IMG/VR virus record: IMGVR_UViG_3300030101_000718
Coordinates: 1 to 22,334 of that record
Length of the DNA stretch: 22,334 bases
Source of the DNA: a virus
Direction: 5' to 3' (one strand)
Shown here: piece by piece, positions 15,895-21,432 of the stretch
Position numbering within the stretch: the stretch's first letter is position 1
How the letters are laid out: each line of letters begins with the position of its first letter
Program-made: the position numbers and the translations under genes
Notes under the pieces: model-generated
What the model saw: only the letters and a program-made list of their open reading frames with translations
Told to the model about the DNA's origin: nothing
Databases searched by the model: none

Positions 15895-16046
15895 ATTTAT
15901 TAAGAGATTTAGAAAAAATAAAAAAACAAAGACAGTTAAAAGATTCTGCTATGGCACAATTAAGAAAGCGAAGTAAAGATTCTATGGCTAGGCCTAAAGC
16001 TGTAAGAAATATAACAAGTAAAGACCCTAGATTACAGGGCATATAA
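15891..16046 (+). CDS. Small basic helical protein, 51 aa
   Basis: The translation opens MNLLRDLEKIKKQRQLKDSA, continues with basic helix, and ends ITSKDPRLQGI. It is entirely charged and helix-forming without a membrane span. It is coupled at both ends (ATGA and TAATG). There is no known family. Confidence 0.55.
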   Translation: MNLLRDLEKIKKQRQLKDSAMAQLRKRSKDSMARPKAVRNITSKDPRLQGI

Positions 16047-16447
16047 TGTCGAATAAACCATTAAAGATATCGGAACAGGCAGCCGTACAGATGCCTATGA
16101 AGACAGTTGCTAGTTTGATCGCACTTGTGGCAATTGGCACTTGGGCTTTTTTTGGTGTGCAAGAAACTCTAAATCAACATTCAACAAAAATAGAGTTGAT
16201 GCAAAAAGATTTAGAACAAAACTCAGAGTTTAGAATTAAATACCCAAGGGGTGAGCTAGGCCAATCAAGTGGAGAGGCAGAGCTCTTCATGCTAGTGGAA
16301 CATATGGCAGGTCTTATAGAGTCTATGGATGAAGAATTAAAAGGTATGAGAAACAATAAAATAAATATTGATTTCTTAAAAGAACAAGTTGGAAAACTAC
16401 AAGTAGATGTAGAAAAATTAATTAGAAATGGTAATGGTGAACATTAA
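16046..16447 (+). CDS. Membrane-anchored coiled-coil protein, 133 aa (spanin-like topology)
   Basis: Residues ~1-18 are cytoplasmic and residues ~19-40 form one span (TVASLIALVAIGTWAFFGVQ). A long coiled coil follows (HSTKIELMQKDLEQNSEF, then a conserved-looking FRIKYPRGELGQ, then LVEHMAGLIESMDEELKGM). I recall this arrangement, including FRIK-PRGE, from many marine phages as a conserved protein of unknown role. N-in topology with a periplasmic coiled coil is that of an inner-membrane spanin, but no Rz homology is visible. Both junctions are TAATG. Confidence 0.6.
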   Translation: MSNKPLKISEQAAVQMPMKTVASLIALVAIGTWAFFGVQETLNQHSTKIELMQKDLEQNSEFRIKYPRGELGQSSGEAELFMLVEHMAGLIESMDEELKGMRNNKINIDFLKEQVGKLQVDVEKLIRNGNGEH

Positions 16448-16662
16448 TGATAGAATTAGTTTTTGCTCTTTTACTTATACAAGACCACAAAATTGTAGAG
16501 CATCGTATACAAGATAGCCTTTCAAAATGCCTCAAGGCCAAGCGTTATGCTATGAAGGGTAAGACTAGTGAAGACAGGGTAGTATATAAATGTATTCAAT
16601 CTAAGGCAAACATAGAAATATACATGGGTGAGAAAAAAATAACTTCTTTAATATTAGAATGA
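16447..16662 (+). CDS. Small exported protein with two cysteines, 71 aa
   Basis: A short hydrophobic start (MIELVFALLLIQ) is followed by DSLSKCLKAKRYAM and VVYKCIQSKANIEIYMG. The two Cys may form a disulphide. I recall short proteins with a similar SLS-CLKAKR pattern next to the coiled-coil membrane protein in other marine phages. It is coupled to both neighbours. Function is unknown; the envelope is the likely location. Confidence 0.55.
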   Translation: MIELVFALLLIQDHKIVEHRIQDSLSKCLKAKRYAMKGKTSEDRVVYKCIQSKANIEIYMGEKKITSLILE

Positions 16663-16772
16663 TTTGGACACTAATTTTTATTATAGGAATATCATATGCG
16701 TATTATATTATTGATAAGTTTGCTGATAACATTAACCCTTACAACTTTAGCAGAAGAGATAACAACAGATAA
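16659..16772 (+). CDS. Possible single-TM miniprotein overlapping the next gene, 37 aa
   Basis: The frame reads MIWTLIFIIGISYAYYIIDK and continues to SRRDNNR. One hydrophobic span is followed by a polar tail. It starts in an ATGA overlap with the preceding stop, but it overlaps the start of the secreted protein at 16696 by 77 bases and has no ribosome site of its own. The alternative is a chance frame in AT-rich DNA. Confidence 0.35.
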   Translation: MIWTLIFIIGISYAYYIIDKFADNINPYNFSRRDNNR

Positions 16773-18042
16773 TTTAGTTACTAATGGTAACTTTGAAACT
16801 GGTAATGCTAATGGTTGGAATACATCAGGGGATGTACAGGTATTAAATGATTGTTGTAGATTAAACAATATACCTAGTAATTATGATTTAGAGTTTGGAG
16901 ATAGTGGGTCTATTAATCAAAACTTTGATTTGAGTTCAGACACAATTACACAGAATATGTTGGATAATGGTATTACACTAGATTCAACAATTGAAGTACA
17001 AAATGGCGAGTGCAACGTCACTGGGTGTTGGGGTGGGCAAGGTAATGCTGATACATTTACAAATGTATTAACAATTAAAGATGAAGATGGTAATACGTTA
17101 GCATCTAATACTACTATTAGGACAGATGTAACTGATATAAATGGTGCTAATTTTACAGATAGATTAATCTATAATGGAACAGGATCATATACAGGTAATA
17201 TAAATATATCTGCAACAGATGCAAATGCACCTGCAACTTTAGGTGGGCCAAATGTAGATAATATATCTGTTACTATGACTTATGATAACACAGTCATAGC
17301 ACCAACTATAGCACAAGAAATAGAAGATATATTTGAAAGTGTTGAAGAAGTATTTGAAGAATTAGAATTTGTAGAGATTGAAGAGTTATTTGAAGAGTTA
17401 ATAACTTTTTTTGAAGAACCTGCTTTAGAAATGGAAGCAGTAGAGGAGTTTGAAGAAGTTACTTTTGAACCTACTCCAATGATAGTTGAAGAAATGCCAG
17501 AAGAAATGCTAGAAGAGGAGATGGTAGAGGAAGAAATAGTAGAAGAGTTTACAGAGGAAGAAGTAATAGAAGAAGCACCTACTAAATTAGCAGAGGCCCC
17601 AAGTGAAAAAGAAGAAGTTAAAGAAGAGAAACCTAATAGCGAAACTACTAAGACTGCCACTATTAAGAATGAGAATAATAAAAAACAAAAAACTATACAA
17701 CAGAAAGAAACAATCAAAAATAATCTTGTAAAAATTATGGATAAAATTGATAAAGATATAAAAGATATATCAAAAAATTTACAAATAAAAAATATAATTA
17801 AATTAGATGCTATGGTAAATAACCAAGTATCACTTGAATTATACGATGTACCCTTCTATAAAAGTAAAGATATTTATTTAGATCAAGTAGAGATACAGGA
17901 TTTAAGACAGCTATATGAAGAAAAAACTTTAGCTAATTATACATCAACAGATCCTATAGCTATCGTAAACGAAAAACTAAATAAAATAAATTTAAAGAAA
18001 AAACAAATACTAATAGAACTGGAGCAATTAAAAAATGGATAA
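16696..18042 (+). CDS. Secreted acidic phage protein with N-terminal beta domain
   Basis: The 448 aa protein has a classical signal peptide (MRIILLISLLITLTLTTLA with cleavage near residue 19). Residues ~20-195 form a beta-rich domain opening NLVTNGNFETGNANGWN, a pattern typical of carbohydrate-binding or galactose-binding-like modules. It includes paired Cys (CC, C, C) near 52-113. Residues ~205-305 are an extreme Glu-rich stretch (EELFEELITFFEE, EEEMVEEEIVEE). A Lys-rich segment and a charged helical C-terminal domain (SLELYDVPFYKSKDIYLDQV) follow. AGGAA at 16685-16689 sets the start. It is probably exported by the host. Cell-surface modification or virion attachment are guesses. Confidence 0.65.
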   Translation: MRIILLISLLITLTLTTLAEEITTDNLVTNGNFETGNANGWNTSGDVQVLNDCCRLNNIPSNYDLEFGDSGSINQNFDLSSDTITQNMLDNGITLDSTIEVQNGECNVTGCWGGQGNADTFTNVLTIKDEDGNTLASNTTIRTDVTDINGANFTDRLIYNGTGSYTGNINISATDANAPATLGGPNVDNISVTMTYDNTVIAPTIAQEIEDIFESVEEVFEELEFVEIEELFEELITFFEEPALEMEAVEEFEEVTFEPTPMIVEEMPEEMLEEEMVEEEIVEEFTEEEVIEEAPTKLAEAPSEKEEVKEEKPNSETTKTATIKNENNKKQKTIQQKETIKNNLVKIMDKIDKDIKDISKNLQIKNIIKLDAMVNNQVSLELYDVPFYKSKDIYLDQVEIQDLRQLYEEKTLANYTSTDPIAIVNEKLNKINLKKKQILIELEQLKNG

Positions 18043-18358
18043 AATAAAAAATCAATTAGCAGGTGTAGCAGCATTACTTGGAGTTATAGCAGCAATAGGT
18101 GGTGGGTTTGTAAAATATGGTGAGATAACTACAAAGCTAAATGCACTTGAGTCTAAAAAATCTACAGATTATTCTGCAGAAATAGCTGTGTTAGAAGAAA
18201 AAGTTACAGCACTAGAGAATGCAGACACTGCACATACTCACGACTTTGATCATACACATGATGATTCAGCTGTTAAAATACTTGAGAAAGAAATAGAATT
18301 ATTAAAAGTACAAATAGAAGAAATTAAAGTTAAATCTTCTAACCCACTAGCAAACTAA
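18035..18358 (+). CDS. Membrane-anchored coiled-coil protein with double HTH (His-x-His) motif
   Basis: This 107 aa protein has residues ~9-27 as a span (AGVAALLGVIAAIGGGFV), then a coiled coil (EIAVLEEKVTALENAD). HTHDFDHTHDD at residues 67-77 is followed by a second coiled coil (KILEKEIELLKVQIEEIKVK). Paired His-x-His motifs in phage trimeric coiled coils and fibres often bind a metal ion along the axis, so an oligomer knot with bound metal is possible here. Its start overlaps the previous gene by 8 bases and its end couples by TAATG. Confidence 0.6.
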   Translation: MDKIKNQLAGVAALLGVIAAIGGGFVKYGEITTKLNALESKKSTDYSAEIAVLEEKVTALENADTAHTHDFDHTHDDSAVKILEKEIELLKVQIEEIKVKSSNPLAN

Positions 18359-19026
18359 TGTATTTAAATGCTAATATACCACCCATAGAATGTTATGTGC
18401 GTGGTAATTATCTAAGAGATCAGAAAGATTCTCATGATAAATATTTTGAGTGTGTTGTATTTGGTTTTACATCTATACCAAAACAAGTACCATTGTTTCA
18501 TTACATGATGACAGATGGTGGTATCTGGTGGAGAGCACCTGTATCTGCATTTTGTAAAAAACCTGGAGTAAAAGAATTACCATTAAATGAATTAATGTTA
18601 TGGGATTCATTTAGCTACAATGTAAGTGTTACTAGATTTTATCAATTACAGGGATGTAAAATGATGTATACATCTAGAAGACGTAAACAAAGAGAAGGCA
18701 CATACTTATTTACAATAGACTGGTGTGCAGGTGATTATAATGAATTAGATTTTGGTTATGCAGAAAAACCAGATCAACATAAATGTGGGCATGTAATAGA
18801 ATTAGATGATGGTAATTATGCTATACAACCTAATAATAGACTAAGGATATTTGATCCATCTATGGCAGCTGATCCAAGCAAACCTCTTATACATAGATTA
18901 GTTAATACTAGAATATGGTCTGTAGAAGACACATCTAAATGGATAACTGATGAGAATGAAGAAGGCAGTTATGACTATGATTATAAGGAGATAAAAAATG
19001 GCGAAGAAAAAGTCGACAGTAAATAA
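18358..19026 (+). CDS. Conserved marine-phage protein of unknown function, 222 aa
   Basis: It opens MYLNANIPPIECYVRGNYLR, then has YFECVVFGFTSIP, FHYMM-DGGIWWRAPVSAFC, LMLWDSFSYNVSVTRF, TIDWC, QHKCGHVIELDDGNYAIQPN and NRLRIFDPS. This sequence is recognisable to me from many environmental marine phages, usually among the small genes before the packaging genes. No catalytic motif is evident. The high content of Trp, Tyr and Cys suggests a compact cytoplasmic fold. The C-terminus is acidic. The last 29 bases overlap the next gene, which has its own AAGGAG. Confidence 0.7.
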   Translation: MYLNANIPPIECYVRGNYLRDQKDSHDKYFECVVFGFTSIPKQVPLFHYMMTDGGIWWRAPVSAFCKKPGVKELPLNELMLWDSFSYNVSVTRFYQLQGCKMMYTSRRRKQREGTYLFTIDWCAGDYNELDFGYAEKPDQHKCGHVIELDDGNYAIQPNNRLRIFDPSMAADPSKPLIHRLVNTRIWSVEDTSKWITDENEEGSYDYDYKEIKNGEEKVDSK

Positions 19027-19177
19027 AGCAGGTAACTATACAAAACCTGGTATGAGGAAGAGAATGTTTAACTCTATCATGGCTGGGTCAAAGGGTGGAA
19101 AACCTGGACAATGGTCAGCAAGAAAAGCCCAGATGTTAGCTAAAAAATACAAAGCTGCAGGTGGGGGTTACAAATAA
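18998..19177 (+). CDS. Small basic phage protein, 59 aa
   Basis: The translation begins MAKKKSTVNKAGNYTKPGMR and contains GGKPGQWSARKAQMLAKKYK, ending AAGGGYK. I recall the NKAGNYTKP and GKPGQWSARKAQMLA pattern from many tailed phages as a conserved short protein. An AAGGAG site lies 8 bases upstream, inside the previous gene. It is the first of eight compact genes, most of them very basic, and may bind DNA or be packaged. Confidence 0.7.
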   Translation: MAKKKSTVNKAGNYTKPGMRKRMFNSIMAGSKGGKPGQWSARKAQMLAKKYKAAGGGYK

Positions 19178-19278
19178 TGTTGAACTTTATTAAAAAAATT
19201 TTAGGTATATCTGACCTAGAGTATCAAATACGATTAATACAAAGACAAAACTATTGGAGGAATAAATACAAAAGATGA
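19177..19278 (+). CDS. Small basic protein, 33 aa
   Basis: The translation begins MLNFIKKILGISDLEYQIRL and ends NYWRNKYKR. The amphipathic start and Arg-rich helix are consistent with a peripheral membrane or nucleic-acid-binding peptide. It starts in TAATG and ends in an ATGA overlap with the next frame. Support rests only on this coupling. Confidence 0.5.
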   Translation: MLNFIKKILGISDLEYQIRLIQRQNYWRNKYKR

Positions 19279-19406
19279 AAAAATCACGAGCAAAAATAAA
19301 AAAAGTTATTAAGGGTTTAAAGGGTGCTGTTAAGGCACACACTGGCCAACACAAATTATTAGCAAGTGCTTTAAAAGGTAATGGCAAGAAAAAGAAAAGA
19401 GCCTAG
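19275..19406 (+). CDS. Small Lys-rich protein, 43 aa
   Basis: It begins MKKSRAKIKKVIKGLKGAVK, continues AHTGQHKLLASALKG, and ends KKKKRA. The central HTGQHKLLASALKG resembles a short motif seen in small proteins of similar phages. A GGAGG site lies about 14 bases upstream, which is rather far, so ATGA coupling may dominate. It overlaps the next start by 26 bases. Confidence 0.55.
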   Translation: MKKSRAKIKKVIKGLKGAVKAHTGQHKLLASALKGNGKKKKRA

Positions 19407-19674
19407 TAAAGGCACAGGAAAACACCCAGGAAAAAAACATGGTAGAAGGCTTTACACTGACGAAAACCCTCGTGACACTGTTGGAATCAAGTTCGCAACG
19501 ACAGCAGATGCGAGGAAAACAGTGGCAAAAGTTAAAAAGATTTCTAAACCATTTGCTAGGAAAATTCAAATCCTAACTGTTGGCGAACAAAGAGCTAAAG
19601 TCATGGGTAAATCGCAGGTAGCATCTATATTTAAAAAAGGTAAAGAGGCTATACGAAGGGGGAGAAAAACATAA
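19381..19674 (+). CDS. Conserved basic phage protein, 97 aa
   Basis: Residues ~1-22 form an Arg/Lys/Gly tail (ARKRKEPSKGTGKHPGKK). A conserved-looking domain follows: GRRLYTDENPRDTVGIKFAT, DARKTVAKVKKISKPFARKI, LTVGEQRAKVMGK. I recall the YTDENP-DTV and ILTV-EQRA pattern from marine phage genomes next to the following gene. No function is known. The net charge is strongly positive, and it could be a nucleic-acid-binding or packaged protein. It is coupled to the next gene by TAATG. Confidence 0.7.
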   Translation: MARKRKEPSKGTGKHPGKKHGRRLYTDENPRDTVGIKFATTADARKTVAKVKKISKPFARKIQILTVGEQRAKVMGKSQVASIFKKGKEAIRRGRKT

Positions 19675-19922
19675 TGGCACTAGCAAAACGTCAAAGGAGT
19701 TTAAAAGCATGGGGAAAGCAAAAATGGAGAACGAAATCTGGCAAGAAATCTTCGGAGACTGGGGAAAGATATTTGCCAGAGAAAGCTATCAAGAGTCTAT
19801 CATCTGCAGAGTATGCAGCAACGACAAAAGCAAAACGCCAAGGAACAAAAAAGGGCAAACAGTTTGTGAAGCAACCGAGAGGGATTGCAAAAAAAACAGC
19901 TAAATATAGGAGATATAGTTAA
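19674..19922 (+). CDS. Conserved basic phage protein, DUF5872-like
   Basis: This 82 aa protein shows the sequence KWRTKSGKKSSETGERYLPE, KAIKSLSSAEYAATTKAKRQ and GKQFVKQPRGIAKKTAKYR. This TGERYLP-KAI...EYAAT-KAKR pattern is well known to me from phages and some large viruses, and I believe it is the DUF5872 family, though the accession is from memory. No biochemical role is established. It is strongly basic and coupled to neighbours on both sides (TAATG). Confidence 0.7.
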   Translation: MALAKRQRSLKAWGKQKWRTKSGKKSSETGERYLPEKAIKSLSSAEYAATTKAKRQGTKKGKQFVKQPRGIAKKTAKYRRYS

Positions 19923-20056
19923 TGTACGGAATGAAAAAAATGAAGAATAAAAAAAAAGTAACAGGCAATAGAAAAAAATTAGATATGGACAGAGATGGTA
20001 AACTTACTAAAAGAGATTTTGCTATGTTAAGAAATAAAAAAAAAGGTAGAGCATAA
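19922..20056 (+). CDS. Small basic protein with EF-hand-like loop, 44 aa
   Basis: The translation begins MYGMKKMKNKKKVTGNRKKL, then DMDRDGKLTKRDFAML, and ends RNKKKGRA. Residues 21-32 (DMDRDGKLTKRD) fit an EF-hand loop, with Asp at positions 1, 3 and 5, Gly at 6, a hydrophobic residue at 8 and Asp at 12. The flanks are not long enough for a full two-helix hand. Calcium binding is plausible but unproven. Both ends use TAATG. Confidence 0.65.
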   Translation: MYGMKKMKNKKKVTGNRKKLDMDRDGKLTKRDFAMLRNKKKGRA

Positions 20057-20190
20057 TGCCAGGTAAGGGTTTATATGCTAACATACATGCTAAAAGAAAG
20101 CGTGGTGGCAAAATGAAAAAGAAAGGTGCTAAAGGTGCACCTACTGCTGCAAACTTTAGAAGAGCAGCAATGACAGCAAAGAAAAGATAA
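20056..20190 (+). CDS. Conserved small basic phage protein (GLYANIHAKRKR), 44 aa
   Basis: The translation begins MPGKGLYANIHAKRKRGGKM and continues KKKGAKGAPTAANF. GLYANIHAKRKR and KGAPTA are highly characteristic of a short protein I have seen in many tailed phages. Its role has not been assigned to my knowledge. It is coupled at both ends by TAATG. Confidence 0.75.
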   Translation: MPGKGLYANIHAKRKRGGKMKKKGAKGAPTAANFRRAAMTAKKR

Positions 20191-20423
20191 TGGTAGCAAA
20201 AAAATATCAGAACCCATCAGGTGGACTGAATGAGGCAGGTCGTAAGTATTTTAAAAGAACGACAGGTGCTAATTTAAAAAGACCTAGTAAAAAAGTTGGA
20301 AACAAACGTAGAGCTAGTTTCTGTGCACGAATGAAAGGTATGAAGAAAAAACTTACATCAGCTAAAACAGCAAGAGATCCTAACAGTAGAATTAATAAAG
20401 CATTAAGGGCTTGGAACTGTTAA
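20190..20423 (+). CDS. Conserved basic phage protein, DUF6321-like
   Basis: This 77 aa protein has the pattern NPSGGLNEAGRKYFKRTTGA, NLKRPSK, RASFCARMKGMKKKLTSAKT and a terminal KALRAWNC. I recognise the GLN-AGR-YFKR-TGANLK...RASFCARM layout as a widespread phage family, which I believe is DUF6321 (number from memory). It is the last gene of the + strand operon, and the hairpins and terminator follow within 60 bases. No function is known. Confidence 0.72.
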   Translation: MVAKKYQNPSGGLNEAGRKYFKRTTGANLKRPSKKVGNKRRASFCARMKGMKKKLTSAKTARDPNSRINKALRAWNC

Positions 20424-20436
20424 TATAAAATAAAAA

Positions 20437-20458
20437 GGGGGAGCCACAAGACCCCCCC
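20437..20458 (+). other. G/C hairpin after the last + strand gene
   Basis: GGGGG at 20437-20441 can pair with the C run at 20452-20458 across a 10-base loop. No U tract follows, so it is not a complete intrinsic terminator. It could protect the 3' end or slow polymerase before the terminator 20 bases downstream. Confidence 0.45.
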
Positions 20459-20476
20459 ATCGCAGGTAACAACAAC

Positions 20477-20515
20477 AAAGACATTTAGAGTTTTACTCTA
20501 AGTGTCTTTTTTTTT
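20477..20515 (+). terminator. Intrinsic terminator between convergent operons
   Basis: AAAGACATTTAGAG (20477-20490) pairs with CTCTAAGTGTCTTT (20496-20509) through a 5-base loop TTTTA. That is a 14-bp stem with one G-U pair, followed by a T run to 20515. The strong T tract serves + strand transcription. In the other direction the hairpin also forms, but the tract is weak. The right arm and loop also encode the C-terminal residues and stop of the - strand gene at 20493. Confidence 0.85.
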
Positions 20516-20624
20516 GGGTTGATTGATACAAAGATCTATCTCCCCATCTTTTTGTCCAGAGATAACTATTAAATCTTGAAGTACATCTCTCAACAAAATC
20601 TATAATTCTATTATGCCAAAACAT
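20493..20624 (-). CDS. Small basic aromatic protein, 43 aa, ending in the terminator
   Basis: The translation begins MFWHNRIIDFVERCTSRFNS and continues YLWTKRWGDRSLYQS, ending KKRHLE with TAA at 20495-20493. It starts 4 bases after the stop of the upstream - strand gene (20629-20865), with a weak AGAAAG site. Composition (Trp, Arg, balanced charge) is protein-like and unlike AT-rich noise, and it fills an otherwise unexplained gap. It may be the last gene of the - strand operon. No family is recognised. Confidence 0.6.
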   Translation of the reverse strand: MFWHNRIIDFVERCTSRFNSYLWTKRWGDRSLYQSTQKKRHLE

Positions 20625-20628
20625 CTTT

Positions 20629-20865
20629 CTAAATTTTTTGTATAATTTGTCTGATATCAGTTTCAAGTTTTTTACCTACAGAGTTAGCATGATTAATTAC
20701 AGCAGCACATAAGTTGCCATGGTATGGATAAGATTTTAAAGCCTCTCTAATTTTACCCACAGGCTTACCCCCATAATCAATCACGATTGCATTGTCTTTA
20801 TTTAATCCTATCTTTAATTCAAATAATATGCCAGTAAATTTATCTAAATTATTTTTTTCCAACAT
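20629..20865 (-). CDS. Hypothetical phage protein, 78 aa
   Basis: I start it at MLEKNNLDKFTGILFELKIG, because AGGGAGATAAAG (- strand, complement of 20866-20877) directly precedes that ATG. A longer frame would add 15 residues (to 20910) without a ribosome site and would lengthen the overlap with the upstream gene. The body (IVIDYGGKPVGKIREALKSY, HGNLCAAVINHANSVGKKL) is a mixed alpha/beta domain with no motif I can name. It belongs to the convergent - strand operon. Confidence 0.65.
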   Translation of the reverse strand: MLEKNNLDKFTGILFELKIGLNKDNAIVIDYGGKPVGKIREALKSYPYHGNLCAAVINHANSVGKKLETDIRQIIQKI

Positions 20866-21013
20866 CTTTATCTCCCTCTGGATTAAAAGGTTTAAGTTTA
20901 GCCATCTCACTCATTATGTGAAATACCTCACCATATGGCCTTGTCATTAAATATTTCATAATGTCTTGTAATTGACTAGCAGTAACAAGATATTGTTTTT
21001 GTTTTGGTTCCAT
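20849..21013 (-). CDS. Small protein, 54 aa
   Basis: Reading on the - strand from 21013 gives MEPKQKQYLVTASQLQDIMK, then YLMTRPYGEVFHIMSEM, and ends at TAA (20851-20849). A strong AGGAGG site lies just upstream (complement of 21019-21024). It overlaps the start of the next gene by 17 bases. The ribosome site, fit to the operon and protein-like composition make it a likely real gene. Function is unknown. Confidence 0.65.
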   Translation of the reverse strand: MEPKQKQYLVTASQLQDIMKYLMTRPYGEVFHIMSEMAKLKPFNPEGDKDVGKK

Positions 21014-21025
21014 CTTTACCTCCTA

Positions 21026-21247
21026 TTAAAATGGTATATCGTCTTCATTAGGGTAGTGTGTATCTATTGCTTTTATTTTATCATTTGCACATGATATTGC
21101 ATTTAATTGTTTATCTATCTCTTCAGCAAACTGTGGATGTTCTCCTATACCTACAGGTTTATCTAGGTATATTTGTATTGTAGCTTTTGCTATATCTACT
21201 TCTGCTTCATACTTTTTTTTCAAAGCATCTAATATATCTCTACTCAT
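21026..21247 (-). CDS. Hypothetical helical protein, 73 aa
   Basis: MSRDILDALKKKYEAEVDIAK opens a helical domain with NAISCANDKIKAID later and an acidic end DDIPF. The middle YLDKPVGIGEHPQFAEEID recalls a conserved pattern of short marine-phage proteins (YL--P-GIGEHP). The start shares an A with the upstream stop, and TAGGAGC lies in the end of the upstream gene. A cytoplasmic role in early or middle phage metabolism is inferred from the operon. Confidence 0.6.
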   Translation of the reverse strand: MSRDILDALKKKYEAEVDIAKATIQIYLDKPVGIGEHPQFAEEIDKQLNAISCANDKIKAIDTHYPNEDDIPF

Positions 21248-21432
21248 TACTCTGCTCCTATAAATTGATAATATTTATTTTCTATTAAATCCTCATCATC
21301 GAAATAAGGATTTGTTTTTGCTGCTTTGCATTCTCTAGCATCTCTTATGGTTTGATTTAATGTTCTACCATCACGCAGACAACCTGCAACAAAATCTTCT
21401 ACTGCTAGTATTGAATGTTTAACTTGACCCAT
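21247..21432 (-). CDS. Hypothetical protein, 61 aa
   Basis: The protein opens MGQVKHSILAVEDFVAGCLR, then has NQTIRDARECKAAKTNPYFD and ends YYQFIGAE. GGGAGG precedes the ATG. The 5' end overlaps the DUF3310-like gene by 14 bases, and the 3' end couples by TAATG to the next gene. It is a small soluble protein without a recognisable family. Confidence 0.6.
   Translation of the reverse strand: MGQVKHSILAVEDFVAGCLRDGRTLNQTIRDARECKAAKTNPYFDDEDLIENKYYQFIGAE

Noticed and set aside
17280-17717. 145-codon - strand open frame rich in Ser, Ile and Thr
   Set aside because: It is antisense to the Glu-rich part of the secreted protein. GAA/GAG repeats on + read as serine-type codons on -. There is no ribosome site or operon context.
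19709-19903. 64-codon + strand frame inside the DUF5872-like gene
   Set aside because: The main frame matches a recognised family and is coupled at both ends. The alternative frame has no start context of its own.
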